DNA of 64,000 nt from Amycolatopsis nivea (GTDB lineage Bacteria > Actinomycetota > Actinomycetes > Mycobacteriales > Pseudonocardiaceae). Positions 51,693 through 60,774 of the stretch are shown in pieces; the first letter of the stretch is position 1, and every line of letters starts with the position of its first letter. The stretch is taken from the NCBI RefSeq assembly GCF_004522235.1, contig NZ_SDLT01000027.1, positions 1 through 64,000 of the forward strand. Direction: 5' to 3'. The notes below the pieces were generated by a model. That model had not been told where the DNA came from. It did not search any database and worked only from the letters and a program-made list of their open reading frames with translations. The position numbers and the translations under genes were made by a program.

Positions 51693-52685
51693 ATGATCAC
51701 CCGAACCACGCTCGGCTCGTCCGGTCTTCGCGTCAGCGCGATGGGACTGGGGTGCATGGGGATGAGCGAAAGCTACGGCGCCTCCGACTGGGACGGCGGC
51801 CTCGCGACCATCGACCGTGCCCTGGAGCTGGGCGTCACGTTCCTGGACACCGCCGACGCCTACGGTGCCGGGCACAACGAGGTGCTGGTGGGCCGCGCCG
51901 TCCACGGCCGCCGCGACCAGGTGCAGCTGGCCACGAAGTTCGGCATCGACCGCAGCGTCGGCGACCGCGCGCGGCGCATCCGCGGCGCCCGGGACTTCGT
52001 GCTGCGCTCCTGCGACGCGTCGTTGCTGCGGATGGGCGTCGACGTGATCGACCTGTACTACGCGCACCGCCCACCCCAGGACGTGGAGATCGAGGAGACC
52101 GTCGGGGCGATGGCCGAGCTGGTCCAGGCGGGCAAGGTCCGGCATCTGGGCTTGTCCGAGGTCGACGGCGAGCTGCTGCGCCGGGCGCACGCGGTGCATC
52201 CGATCGCCGCGGTGCAGAGCGAGTACTCGCTGTGGACGCGCGACGTCGAGGCGGTCACCCCGGTGATGGCCGAGCTGGGGGTCGGGCTGGTGCCGTACTC
52301 GCCGCTGGGGCGGGGGTTCCTGACCGGGGCCCTGGATCGCTCCGCGTTGGGCGAGAAGGACTTCCGGCGCACCAATCCCCGCTTCGCCGGCGAGGCGGGC
52401 GACGCCAACGAGAAGATCGCGCAGACCGTGCGCGACGTGGCCGACCGGCTGGGTGCGACGCCGGCTCAGGTGGCGCTGGCCTGGGTGTATGCCCAGACCG
52501 AGCGGCTCGGGGTGGCGGTGGCGGCGATTCCGGGCACCCGCAGCCCGGCCCGGCTGGAGCAGAACGCGGCCGCGCTGGAGATCGTTCTGGACGCCGAGGC
52601 GCTGGCCGCACTGGAGCCGCTGAGCGACCAGGTGCGGGGCGAGCGCTACACCCCCGCGCACACCGCTGAGGTCGCCCGGGGCTAG
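51693..52685 (+). CDS. Aldo/keto reductase
   Basis: The 330-aa NADPH-dependent TIM-barrel enzyme has the tetrad residues Asp and Tyr in FLDTADAYGAGHNE, Lys in QLATKFG, and His in DLYYAHRPP. GLGCMGMSESYG at the start and VPYSPLGRGFLTG later fit the AKR11/13-like group. AGGAGGAG precedes ATG. The MerR-type promoter suggests induction by a toxic electrophile or redox compound. Confidence 0.92.
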   Translation: MITRTTLGSSGLRVSAMGLGCMGMSESYGASDWDGGLATIDRALELGVTFLDTADAYGAGHNEVLVGRAVHGRRDQVQLATKFGIDRSVGDRARRIRGARDFVLRSCDASLLRMGVDVIDLYYAHRPPQDVEIEETVGAMAELVQAGKVRHLGLSEVDGELLRRAHAVHPIAAVQSEYSLWTRDVEAVTPVMAELGVGLVPYSPLGRGFLTGALDRSALGEKDFRRTNPRFAGEAGDANEKIAQTVRDVADRLGATPAQVALAWVYAQTERLGVAVAAIPGTRSPARLEQNAAALEIVLDAEALAALEPLSDQVRGERYTPAHTAEVARG

Positions 52686-52740
52686 TCGCTTGGTCGCGAG
52701 GGTTCAGCCCGGCAGGAGTCTTCGGGTCGGACGGTCCGGC

Positions 52741-53631
52741 TCAGCGAGCCATCCGCAGCACCGCGTCCGTGAACGGCGTCGGTCCGCCGCGGCGGAGCGG
52801 GCCCATCGCGACCAGCGGGGCGAGCGCGACGCACCACGCGCGGACCCGGTCGCCGTCGAGGTGCGGGAGCTCGGCGATCCCGTCCTCGACGGCACCGCCG
52901 TGGGCCATCGGCAGGACTGCCCAGTCGACGGCGTCGAAAGCTGGATCGCCGACGCACGGGCGCGGGTCGATCGCGACCGCGCCGCGTTCCGGTCCGGCGT
53001 CGAGGACGTTGCCGGGGTGCAGGTCGCCGTGCACGAGGGCGATCGGGCCGCTGGCCGCCAGTTTCTCGGACCGGGCGAGGCCGGTGCGCAGCGCTTCCAG
53101 CGGCAGGTGCGCTTCGGCCGGGGACCCGGCGAGGCGTTGCTCGGCGAGGCCGAACATGAACCGGACGCGTTCGAGCTGGGTCGGGAACGGACCGGCGGCG
53201 GGGACGCCGTGCACGTCGGCGAGCAGTTCGCCGATCTGGTCCCAGGGGACGTCGGCGCCGCGTCCGGTGAACGTGTCGCCGGGTTCGAGTCCTTCGAGCA
53301 GGACGGCGCCGTGGTCGAGGTCGGCGTCGAGGATCTGGACGACCCGCGACAGTCCGGCCCAGGAGCCCAGAGCGGTCGCCTCGGCGGTCGCGATCGCGCG
53401 GTCCGGGCAGAGTTTGAGCACCTTCAGCGCGCCCTCGCCGTCGCGGCAGAGCAGGGTGCGGCCGGTGTTGCCGGGCCGGGCCTCGGAGACGGTGAGGCCC
53501 CACTGGCGGCAGAGCCGCTCGACGAGCGTGGGCAGCGCGTCGCACCAGGCTTCGGCGACGGGGCCGAACCGGGTGACGAGGCGGGCGCGGGCGTCGGCGT
53601 CCATCAGGGCGGTGTCCATGGATTCCGCCAT
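52741..53631 (-). CDS. APH/streptomycin 6-kinase-family phosphotransferase
   Basis: The 296-aa kinase-fold protein has the catalytic loop LVHGDLHPGNVLDAG and metal-binding Asp in AVAIDPRPCVGDPAFD. The N-lobe has GRTLLCRDGEGALKVLKLCP. Family members phosphorylate streptomycin or other small molecules. Co-transcription with the SCO1664 and DUF3090 genes suggests a housekeeping substrate more than a dedicated resistance gene. The ATG overlaps the upstream stop by one base. Confidence 0.85.
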   Translation of the reverse strand: MAESMDTALMDADARARLVTRFGPVAEAWCDALPTLVERLCRQWGLTVSEARPGNTGRTLLCRDGEGALKVLKLCPDRAIATAEATALGSWAGLSRVVQILDADLDHGAVLLEGLEPGDTFTGRGADVPWDQIGELLADVHGVPAAGPFPTQLERVRFMFGLAEQRLAGSPAEAHLPLEALRTGLARSEKLAASGPIALVHGDLHPGNVLDAGPERGAVAIDPRPCVGDPAFDAVDWAVLPMAHGGAVEDGIAELPHLDGDRVRAWCVALAPLVAMGPLRRGGPTPFTDAVLRMAR

Positions 53632-54440
53632 CAGAACAGCGGCCAGGGGATCGCGCGCCAGTCGTCGCCGGGCTCGGGGAACACCGCCTCGGCGAGCAGG
53701 TAGTCGGTGCGCTGCGAGAGCGCCCGGATCTCGAAGGCGGTCAGGTGTTCGCCGAGTTCCGCGCCGAGGCGGCCGTCGAGGTCCGCGCGGAGTTTCCGCA
53801 GCTTCTCGACGGCGTCCTCGGGCAGGTCCTCGCCGATCCAGCCCCACAGCACGGTGCGCAGCTTCGGGTCGGTGTGCAGGCAGATGCCGTGGTCCACGCC
53901 GTAGACGTGGCCGTCGGTGCCGGCCAGCAGGTGCCCGCCCTTGCGGTCGGTGTTGTTGACGACGATGTCGAGGACCGCGAGTTCGCGCAGGTCCGGGTGG
54001 TCGGCGTGGACGAGCACCGCCGGTTCGCCGAGCCGGTCGTGCGCGTGCAGCACGGTGCGCCAGCCTTCGGGGACCTCGTCGGGCGCGCAGACGTCGACCA
54101 CTTCGGCGTCCTCGTCGGTCTCGACCCACAGCTGCACCATGCCGGGCCCGAACGGGCCGTCGCGCAGCACGGTCGGCGGGATCGCGCCGAGGCCGCAGGC
54201 GTCGGAGATCATCGCGGTCGCGACCTCGCGGCCGGCCAGCGTGCCGTCCGGGAAGTCCCACAGCGGCCGCTCCCCCGACACCGGCTTGTACACGACGCGG
54301 CCGGTGACGCCGTCGAGTTCGATCGCGCAGAACAGCGTCACGTTGGAGGCGTCGACGAGCCTGCCTTCGACGTCGATGCGCCCGCGGGAGACGAAATCGC
54401 GGGCGGCGGGGTCGGCAGGCCCTGGCGCGGTGCTCGCCAC
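53631..54440 (-). CDS. SCO1664-family kinase-like protein
   Basis: The 269-aa protein resembles a reduced PI3/4-kinase fold. VVYKPVSGERPLWDFPDGTL has the ATP-binding Lys, LAVLDIVVNNTDRKGGHLLA the catalytic NxxxRKGGH-type loop, and VYGVDHGICLHTDPK the metal-binding Asp. Function is unknown. GTG start with GAGGG eight bases before it. It is conserved beside DUF3090 in actinobacteria, often near mycothiol genes. Confidence 0.88.
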   Translation of the reverse strand: MASTAPGPADPAARDFVSRGRIDVEGRLVDASNVTLFCAIELDGVTGRVVYKPVSGERPLWDFPDGTLAGREVATAMISDACGLGAIPPTVLRDGPFGPGMVQLWVETDEDAEVVDVCAPDEVPEGWRTVLHAHDRLGEPAVLVHADHPDLRELAVLDIVVNNTDRKGGHLLAGTDGHVYGVDHGICLHTDPKLRTVLWGWIGEDLPEDAVEKLRKLRADLDGRLGAELGEHLTAFEIRALSQRTDYLLAEAVFPEPGDDWRAIPWPLF

Positions 54441-54448
54441 AGCCGCCC

Positions 54449-55024
54449 TCAGTCCTCGGTCACGTCGACGTCGCGCCGGTACCCGTTCTGCCGCGGGCAG
54501 ATGTGCCCGGCCGGGTCGAGCGGTTCGCCGCACAGCGGGCACGGCTTGCGGCCGGCGTTCACGACGCGGTCGGCGCGTTCGGCGAAGGCGCGGGCGGCGA
54601 CCGGGGTGAGGAACACGCGGACCGCGTCCGGGCCTTCCTCGGTGTCGTCGAGCACGACGGTCTCGTCGATCTCGCCCTCGGTGATCGCGAGCAGTTCCAC
54701 GACGACCGCGCCGGAGTCGGCGTCCCAGCCGAGCCCCATCGTGCCGACCCGGAACTCCTCCTCGACGGGCACCGTGAGCGGGTCGGTGTCGACCTCGTCG
54801 TCGGGGGCGTGGCTGGGCACGTCGGCGCCGAACCGGCTGGCGACTTCCTCCAGGAGCGACCCGAGCCGCTCCGCGAGGACGACGACCTGCTGTTTTTCGA
54901 TCGTGACGCTGATCGTCCGCACGTCCTCCGTCGCCTGGAGGTAGAAGGTGCGGTCGCCGGGCTCGCCGACCGTGCCGGCCACGAACCGGTCGGGCTTGCG
55001 GAAGACGTGGATTACGCGTGACAT
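54449..55024 (-). CDS. DUF3090 protein
   Basis: The 191-aa soluble actinobacterial protein begins VIHVFRKPDRFVAGTVGEPG and ends with a zinc-ribbon-like group CPLCGEPLDPAGHICPRQNG. RTFYLQATEDVRTISVTIEK is typical. Function unknown; it heads the three-gene operon with SCO1664-like and APH-like genes. Confidence 0.9.
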   Translation of the reverse strand: MSRVIHVFRKPDRFVAGTVGEPGDRTFYLQATEDVRTISVTIEKQQVVVLAERLGSLLEEVASRFGADVPSHAPDDEVDTDPLTVPVEEEFRVGTMGLGWDADSGAVVVELLAITEGEIDETVVLDDTEEGPDAVRVFLTPVAARAFAERADRVVNAGRKPCPLCGEPLDPAGHICPRQNGYRRDVDVTED

Positions 55025-55154
55025 AGCGTCTTCGACCCTAGGCCACGGACGCATGATCGGCATCCGCCGCCCCGGGTTGAGGGACCTTCGCGCGCGATTC
55101 CTGCGCGGTGCGTGCGGATCCGGACACGCAGCGGATCCTCGTTAGGCTTTCCGG

Positions 55155-57086
55155 GTGCCTCGCATCTCTCCTCATGGAACCTGGACCTCTCCCGTCACAG
55201 CGGCCGGCGCCGCGGCCGCCGGCGGCGGCGCGCAATGGCTCGCCGCGGTCGACGGCGCGCTCTGGTGGGCGGAGGCGCGGCCCGCCGAAGGCGGCCGGGT
55301 CGCGCTCGTGCGCGCGCTTCCCGGCGGCGGCGCCGAGGACGTGCTGCCCGCGCCGTGGAACGTCCGGAACCGGGTGCACGAGTACGGCGGGCGGCCGTGG
55401 CTCGCGGTCGGCGGCGTCGTGGTGTTCACGCACTGGGCCGATCAGCGGGTGTACGCGCTCAAGGACGGCGAGGTCGCCCCGCTGACGCCGGAACCGGCCA
55501 CGCCGCAGGGCGTCCGGTACGGCGATCTCCGGCCCGGTCGCGAGGGCGAGGTGTGGGCGGTCCGCGAGCGCAGCACCGGGCCGCGGCGCACGGACATCTC
55601 CCGCGAGCTGGTCGCGATCCCGCTGAACGGCTCCGCCGAACGGGTGCTCGTGGAGGGGCACCGGTTCTTCACCGCGCCGCAGCTGTCGCCGGACGGTGCG
55701 CACGCCGCGTGGCTCGCGTGGGACCACCCGGCGATGCCGTGGGACGGGACCGAGCTGTTCGTCGCGCCGGTGGCGGCGGACGGGTCGTTCGGGGAGGCGC
55801 GCGTGCTGGCGGGCGGGCCGGAGGTCGCGGTGTGCCAGGTGGCGTGGGAGTCCGCGGACCAGCTGCTCGTGCTCGCCGACCCGGACGGCTGGTGGAACCT
55901 GCACCGGGTCGGGCTCGACGGTTCGGTGGCGAACCTGGCGCCGGCGGAACGCGAACTGGGCGGGCCGATGTGGAAGCTCGGCACGAGCTGGTTCGCCCCG
56001 CTGGGCGGCGGGAAGCACGCGGTCCTCGATTCCGGCAAGCTCGCGATTCTGGACGAGAGCGACGGTTCGGTGACGCGCGTCGACACCGAGCTGACCGTGT
56101 GGTCGTCGAGCGGGCTGGCCGCGACGCCGGACGGGATCGCCGGGATCGCGGGCGGGCCTCGGCACGAGAGCGCGGTCGTGGTGCTGGACCCGGACACCGG
56201 GAAGTGGCGCGCCCTCACGCCGCAGCCGGCCTCGCTGCCGCCCGCGGAGTACCTGCCGGTGCCGCAGGAGCGCGTGTTCACCGGACCGGACGGCGCGGAG
56301 ATCCCGGCGTACGTGTTCCCGCCGACGAACCCGGACTTCGCCGCGCCGGAAGGCGAACTGCCGCCGTACGTGGTGCATGTGCACGGCGGGCCGACCGGGC
56401 ACAGCGACGAATCGCTCGACCTGGACTTCGCGTACTTCACCAGCCGCGGCATCGGCGTGGTCGCGGTGAACTACGGCGGCTCCACCGGATACGGGCGGGC
56501 GTTCCGCGAGCGGCTGCGGGAGCAGTGGGGCGTGGTGGACGTGCGCGACTGCGCGGCGGTCGCCGAAGCGCTTGTCGCGGAAGGGATCGCCGACCGGGCC
56601 CGGCTGGGCATCCGGGGCGGCAGCGCGGGCGGGTTCACCTCGGCCGCGTCGATCACGATGACCCGCACCTACGCGGCGGCGACGGTGAAGTTCCCGATCC
56701 TCGACTTCACCGGATGGACCGGCGAGGGCGGGGAAACGCACGACTTCGAATCGCAGTACCTGGTGAGCATGGTCGGCCCGTATCCGGAGGCCGCCGACCG
56801 GTACCGGGAGCGCTCGCCGATGACGCACGTGGGCGCGCTGGCCGGGCCGGTGCTGTTCCTGCAGGGGCTGGAGGACCAGATCTGCCCGCCGGAGCAGGCG
56901 GACCGGTTCGTCTCCGAGATCGACGGCAGCGGGATCCCGCACGCGTACCTGCGGTTCGAGGGCGAGCAGCACGGGTTCCGGAAGGCGGAGACGATCGTCG
57001 CCGCGCTGGAGGCCGAACTTTCCTTCTACGGCCAGGTGTTCGGCTTCGAAACGCCGGACGTGCCGCGGCTGGAGCTGTCCCGATGA
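55155..57086 (+). CDS. S9-family serine peptidase (prolyl oligopeptidase type)
   Basis: The 643-aa enzyme has an N-terminal beta-propeller-like region and a C-terminal alpha/beta hydrolase domain. HVHGGPTGHS forms the oxyanion area, RGGSAGGFTSAA holds the nucleophile Ser near 490, EDQICPPEQ the Asp, and GEQHGF the His. It cleaves short peptides or acyl-peptides in the cytoplasm, since no signal is present. GTG start. The S66 gene overlaps its stop (ATGA), making a two-peptidase operon. Confidence 0.92.
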   Translation: MPRISPHGTWTSPVTAAGAAAAGGGAQWLAAVDGALWWAEARPAEGGRVALVRALPGGGAEDVLPAPWNVRNRVHEYGGRPWLAVGGVVVFTHWADQRVYALKDGEVAPLTPEPATPQGVRYGDLRPGREGEVWAVRERSTGPRRTDISRELVAIPLNGSAERVLVEGHRFFTAPQLSPDGAHAAWLAWDHPAMPWDGTELFVAPVAADGSFGEARVLAGGPEVAVCQVAWESADQLLVLADPDGWWNLHRVGLDGSVANLAPAERELGGPMWKLGTSWFAPLGGGKHAVLDSGKLAILDESDGSVTRVDTELTVWSSSGLAATPDGIAGIAGGPRHESAVVVLDPDTGKWRALTPQPASLPPAEYLPVPQERVFTGPDGAEIPAYVFPPTNPDFAAPEGELPPYVVHVHGGPTGHSDESLDLDFAYFTSRGIGVVAVNYGGSTGYGRAFRERLREQWGVVDVRDCAAVAEALVAEGIADRARLGIRGGSAGGFTSAASITMTRTYAAATVKFPILDFTGWTGEGGETHDFESQYLVSMVGPYPEAADRYRERSPMTHVGALAGPVLFLQGLEDQICPPEQADRFVSEIDGSGIPHAYLRFEGEQHGFRKAETIVAALEAELSFYGQVFGFETPDVPRLELSR

Positions 57087-57982
57087 GGCCCGCGAGACTT
57101 TCCGCCGGGGACACGGTCGCGCTCGTCGCGCCGTCCGGGCCGGTGCCGCAGGATCTGCTGGACGCCGCGTTGCCGGTGCTGGGCAGCTGGGGCGTGAAGG
57201 TGCGGGTCGGCGCCGGGGTGCGGGCTTCGGGCGGGTCGTATCTGTCCGCGCCGGACCAGGCGCGGGCGGCGGAGTTCGCCGAGGCGTGGCTGGACCCGGA
57301 GGTCCGGTGCGTGCTGGCGGCGCGCGGCGGGTACGGGACGCAGCGGATGATCGATCTGGTGGACTGGGCGGCGCTGCGGGCCGCCGGTCCGAAGGTGCTG
57401 GCCGGGTCGAGCGACGTGACCGCGCTGCACCGGGCCGTGCACACGCATCTGGGCCTCGCGTCGCTGCTTTCGCCGATGCCCGCGAGCGTGCTGTTCGACG
57501 AGCCCGCGGCGGAGCACCTGCGGCGGACGTTGTTCGAGCCGGACCACGCGCGGGTGCTGCGGGCGCGGGAGCCGGACGTCGTGGTGCCCGGCCGTGCGCT
57601 GGGCGTGCTGGTGGGCGGGAACCTGTCGCTGCTCGCGTCCGGGATCGGCACGGCCGAGCAGGGGTCCGCGCGCGGCGGGATCGTGCTGCTGGAGGACGTG
57701 ACCGAGAGCCCGTACCGGATCGACCGGATGGTGACGCAGCTGCTGCGCTCGGGCTGGTTCGACGGCGTGCGCGGCATCGTGCTGGGCTCGTGGGCCGCGT
57801 GCGGCGACCCGGCGGAGGTCCGCGAACTGCTGGCGGAACGGTTGTCGCCGCTCGGGGTCCCGGTGCTGAGCGGGTTCGGCTTCGGGCACGTGGCGGGGTC
57901 GCCGACGGTGCCGCTCGGCGTTTCGGCCTCGCTCGACACCGAACTGGGCACGCTGACCCTCGACTCCCCCGCGCTGGACTGA
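57083..57982 (+). CDS. S66-family LD-carboxypeptidase-like peptidase
   Basis: The 299-aa protein has family motifs GDTVALVAPSGPVPQDLLDA, VLAARGGYGTQRMIDLVDW, VLAGSSDVTALHRAV and LLEDVTESPYRIDRM. Relatives trim tetrapeptides in cell-wall recycling or degrade microcin C7-like peptides. No signal peptide is visible, so recycling inside the cell is more likely. Co-translated with the S9 peptidase. Confidence 0.9.
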   Translation: MRPARLSAGDTVALVAPSGPVPQDLLDAALPVLGSWGVKVRVGAGVRASGGSYLSAPDQARAAEFAEAWLDPEVRCVLAARGGYGTQRMIDLVDWAALRAAGPKVLAGSSDVTALHRAVHTHLGLASLLSPMPASVLFDEPAAEHLRRTLFEPDHARVLRAREPDVVVPGRALGVLVGGNLSLLASGIGTAEQGSARGGIVLLEDVTESPYRIDRMVTQLLRSGWFDGVRGIVLGSWAACGDPAEVRELLAERLSPLGVPVLSGFGFGHVAGSPTVPLGVSASLDTELGTLTLDSPALD

Positions 57983-57984
57983 GC

Positions 57985-58398
57985 ATGCGACTGTCCACTG
58001 TGGAAACCCGGGCCCGGTTCGCGGCGGCACGGGTGGCCCGGCTGGCCACAGTGGACAGTCGCGGGGTCCCGCATCTGGTGCCGGTGACGTTCGCGGTGCG
58101 CGAGGACACGGTGGTGTTCGCGGTCGACCACAAGCCGAAGACCACGACGTCGTTGCGGCGGCTGGCGAATATCGCGGAGAACCCGGTGGTGTCGTTCCTG
58201 GTCGACGAGTACGACGAGGACTGGTCGCGCTTGTGGTGGGCGCGCGCGGACGGGGTGGCGCGGGTGGTCGCCGATGCTTCGCGGGACTCGTACGTCGAAT
58301 GGCTGGCCGCGAAGTATCCGCAGTACGCGGAACGGCCGCCGGAGCATGCGGTGGTGGTGACCGAGGTGCGGGCCTGGCGGGGCTGGGCGGGGTCGTAA
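57985..58398 (+). CDS. PPOX-class F420-dependent oxidoreductase-like protein
   Basis: The 137-aa split-barrel protein has ARLATVDSRGVPHLVPVTFA, VVFAVDHKPKTTTSLRRLAN and NPVVSFLVDEYDEDWSRLWW, typical of the deazaflavin-binding group of actinobacteria (TIGR03668-like). Its substrate is unknown. It starts two bases after the S66 stop. GTCCACTGTGGAA at its 5' end is one base off the recurrent palindrome. Confidence 0.87.
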   Translation: MRLSTVETRARFAAARVARLATVDSRGVPHLVPVTFAVREDTVVFAVDHKPKTTTSLRRLANIAENPVVSFLVDEYDEDWSRLWWARADGVARVVADASRDSYVEWLAAKYPQYAERPPEHAVVVTEVRAWRGWAGS

Positions 58399-58443
58399 CG
58401 CTGGACCGGAGTCCGGCGATCTTTCTCCCGAATGGGGAGGATC

Positions 58444-59118
58444 ATGCGTATTTCCGTCGCGGTGACCGGTCTTGTCCTGCTGGTCGCGGGCTGTGCCGCG
58501 GAAACCCCGGCAGCGCCTTCGGCGCCGAGTGCGGGCCCGCCGTCCAGTTCGGCGACCAGTTCTGCGCCGGTGTCCGCTTCGGCTTCGGCTGCTCCGGTCG
58601 CGAAAGACCTCACGAAGTATCTGCCGAGCGATGAGCAATTGTCCGCGGCCCGGGTCCGCATCCAGCAGCACCGGACGCGCGTCTCCCCCGGCACTTCGCT
58701 GCGCATCGTGCGGGCGTGCGGCGCGGACCAGCCGTGGGATTCCGCCGCGCAGAACGGGGTGCGGGCGGTGTCCGTGACCGACCAGATGCAGATCGACGAA
58801 CTGCTCGCGGAGTACCGGGGTTTCTCCGGCGAGCAGGTCGTTTCCGGTCTCCGTACCGCGCTGGACTGCGGGAGCGCGGTGGTCGAAGGACGGCGGCTGG
58901 CGGTGAAGTCGCGGTTCTCGGTCGCCGGGGTCGCCGACCCGCACCTCGGTTTCTGCGGTCAGTTGAACGCGCGGGTGGCCGGGTGCGTCCTGGTGTTCGC
59001 GCACGGCAACCGCGTGCTCGCGCTCACCGCCGCCGGCTGGCTCGCGAGCGCCGAGGAACAGCAAGCCGAACTGAAGCGGCTGGCTCCGACCTTCACCGCC
59101 GCGTTCGACCAGGATTGA
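58444..59118 (+). CDS. Lipoprotein, tandem family copy 1
   Basis: The 224-aa exported protein has a signal peptide with lipobox LLVAGC (Cys at about 17), a 35-residue Ser/Ala/Pro linker, and a domain KYLPSDEQLS...PWDSAAQNG...AEYRGFSGEQVVSGL...GFCGQL...FTAAFDQD. Several Cys are shared with copy 2 and probably form disulfides. Family and role are unknown. GGGGAGG is four bases before ATG. Confidence 0.82.
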   Translation: MRISVAVTGLVLLVAGCAAETPAAPSAPSAGPPSSSATSSAPVSASASAAPVAKDLTKYLPSDEQLSAARVRIQQHRTRVSPGTSLRIVRACGADQPWDSAAQNGVRAVSVTDQMQIDELLAEYRGFSGEQVVSGLRTALDCGSAVVEGRRLAVKSRFSVAGVADPHLGFCGQLNARVAGCVLVFAHGNRVLALTAAGWLASAEEQQAELKRLAPTFTAAFDQD

Positions 59119-59119
59119 C

Positions 59120-59710
59120 ATGCGAAGACTCATCACGCTGCTGGGGCTCGTCCTGCTCGCCGGAGGCTGCGCGAGCACCCCTCCCCCGGCGTCGTCTTCC
59201 GCGGACGAGCTCACCCGATACCTGCCGGACGAGAAGCAGTTGAGCGAGGCGGGGGCCAAGCAGAAGCAGGCTCCGTCTTCCTTTGCCGTCAAGTGGATCA
59301 CGCCGCTGCACGTCGTGGCGGCGTGCGAGGGCAAGCAGCCGTGGGAGTCCGCCTTGCGCAGCAACGTGCAGGCGACTGCCAGCGCCGGGGAGCTGGAGGT
59401 CTGGCAGCTGGCGGCGCAGTACGAGGGGTATTCCGGCGAGCAGATGGTCACCGTCCTCGAGGAGTCGCTGAGCTGCAGCAAGTACCCCGACCTGGCCACG
59501 CGGTTCTCCGTTTCCGGTCTCGCCGACCGGCACCTGGCGTTCTGCCGCCGGTTCCGGGAGCCGAGGCTGACCAGTTGCGTGCTGGTGCTCGGCCGCGGAG
59601 ACCGGCTGCTCGCCGTCCGGACCGGCAGCAGCAGCGTCGCAGCGCCGGTGCTGCAGGCCAAGCTGAAGCAACTGGCCCCGATGTTCGCCGCGGCGTTCGA
59701 CCGGGACTGA
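59120..59710 (+). CDS. Lipoprotein, tandem family copy 2
   Basis: The 196-aa paralog has a signal peptide with LLAGGC, a shorter linker, and the same order of blocks: RYLPDEKQLSEAG, CEGKQPWESALRSN, AAQYEGYSGEQMVTVLEESL, LADRHLAFCRRF, MFAAAFDRD. It begins one base after copy 1, so it arose by tandem duplication and is co-transcribed. Function unknown. Confidence 0.82.
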   Translation: MRRLITLLGLVLLAGGCASTPPPASSSADELTRYLPDEKQLSEAGAKQKQAPSSFAVKWITPLHVVAACEGKQPWESALRSNVQATASAGELEVWQLAAQYEGYSGEQMVTVLEESLSCSKYPDLATRFSVSGLADRHLAFCRRFREPRLTSCVLVLGRGDRLLAVRTGSSSVAAPVLQAKLKQLAPMFAAAFDRD

Positions 59711-59712
59711 CG

Positions 59713-59901
59713 ATGGCGAAACGGCGCTACGTGGCGCGGGGCGTGCCCGGCGGGTACCAGGTCTGGGACAACCGGGCCCGCCGCTGGTGGGGCGAGGCGT
59801 TCCAGCGGTGCCCGGACGATCTGGTGGCCGCGCTCAACCGCCATGCGGACCACGCGACCGTCGCCGCGCTGGTCAACCGGTACCGGGCGCTCAAGCGCTG
59901 A
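59713..59901 (+). CDS. 62-aa hypothetical protein
   Basis: The basic protein starts MAKRRYVARGVPGGYQVWDN and ends VNRYRALKR. YQVWDNRARRWWGEAFQRCP suggests a small compact beta-rich unit. It lies two bases after lipoprotein copy 2 in the same transcript. I do not recognise it. Confidence 0.65.
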   Translation: MAKRRYVARGVPGGYQVWDNRARRWWGEAFQRCPDDLVAALNRHADHATVAALVNRYRALKR

Positions 59902-59950
59902 CCGGTGCTCGCGGGGTCGTCACGCGGAGCCGGGAGCTGGCGATCTTTCT

Positions 59951-60245
59951 TGGGACGCGGCCGCGCGGGACGGCGCGCAGGCGTACTCCACAAAGGACAC
60001 TCTGTGGATCCGGCAGCGGCTCGCCGAGTACGCGGGCGATACCGGCGAGCAGGTCGTCTCCGCGCTGGACAAGGCGCTCGGCTGCGGGAAAACGGTGTCC
60101 GGGGACCACGATCTCGCGGTCGTGACCCGGTTCTCCTCGCACGGCAAAGGCCTGCCCGACGACGCCGAGCTCACGGTGAAGGCCCGGTCCCCGGCGCCGC
60201 TGATCCGCAGCTCGGGTTCTGCGGCCAGTTCGCGGACGCCGTCAG
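59951..60245 (+). pseudogene. Broken third copy of the lipoprotein family
   Basis: The frame has WDAAARDGAQ, AEYAGDTGEQVVSALDKALG and VVTRFSSHG, matching the middle of copies 1 and 2. After a frameshift, ADPQLGFCGQFADAVSG matches the next block. The first 90 residues are missing: the preceding 45 bp instead match the upstream leader of copy 1 (GGGGTCGT, then GGCGATCTTTCT). The end is cut by the NTF2-like gene. Confidence 0.8.
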
Positions 60246-60742
60246 CGGGTCTGCGCCAGGTCGCCGAAATAGCCGGTCCGCCACAGGATCCTGGTGCGGA
60301 CTTCGGTGATGCGCCAGCCTTTCCCGGTTTCTCGCAGGTCCGCGGTGACGACGCCGCCCGCGGTGAACGCGCGGTCCCCCATCCGCACGGTGACCGGGCG
60401 GTCTTTCCACAGGTGGATCGCCACGAGATTCGCCCGCACCTCGGCGGTGGCGCCGTCGAGGTCGACGTCGTGGCCGGTGAGCAGGTGCTGGCTCGCCTCG
60501 AAGCGGGCGAAGCTGCGGGCGTGGCTGTCCGCGATGTCGGCCGGTCCGGCGATTTCGGCGCCGCCCGGGCGCACGATCTTGCCGTCCGGCGCGAAGATGC
60601 GCTGGAAGCGCGGGGCGTCGAACTGCCGCTCGTCGACCGCGCGGTAGTAGCTGTTGAAGGTGCGGATGATGCGGGACGTGGCGAGCAAGGCGTCGAGTTC
60701 GTGTTCCTGCACCGGCTTCTCCCCTCGGGGTTCCGCTGTCAT
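60242..60742 (-). CDS. NTF2/SnoaL-like protein
   Basis: The 166-aa protein has the cone-fold pattern ALLATSRIIRTFNSYYRAVD, FQRIFAPDGKIVRPGGAEI, HARSFARFEASQHLLTGHDV and ANLVAIHLWKDRP. Family members are small lyases, isomerases or ligand-binding proteins; activity cannot be assigned. The ribosome site is weak (GGGA). It is divergent from the 532-aa membrane protein with 32 bp between starts. Confidence 0.82.
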   Translation of the reverse strand: MTAEPRGEKPVQEHELDALLATSRIIRTFNSYYRAVDERQFDAPRFQRIFAPDGKIVRPGGAEIAGPADIADSHARSFARFEASQHLLTGHDVDLDGATAEVRANLVAIHLWKDRPVTVRMGDRAFTAGGVVTADLRETGKGWRITEVRTRILWRTGYFGDLAQTR

Positions 60743-60774
60743 CGTCCCGCGCCGGCCGGTCGTGGCATCATGCT

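Noticed and set aside
52741..53631. Acquired aminoglycoside-resistance gene
   Set aside because: It is embedded in a conserved actinobacterial operon with uniform base composition and no mobile elements, so a housekeeping role is more likely.
55081..55094. GGGACCTTCGCGCG, resembling a DosR-type box
   Set aside because: Only the first half-site is present, and the neighbours (DUF3090 and S9 peptidase) have no dormancy context.
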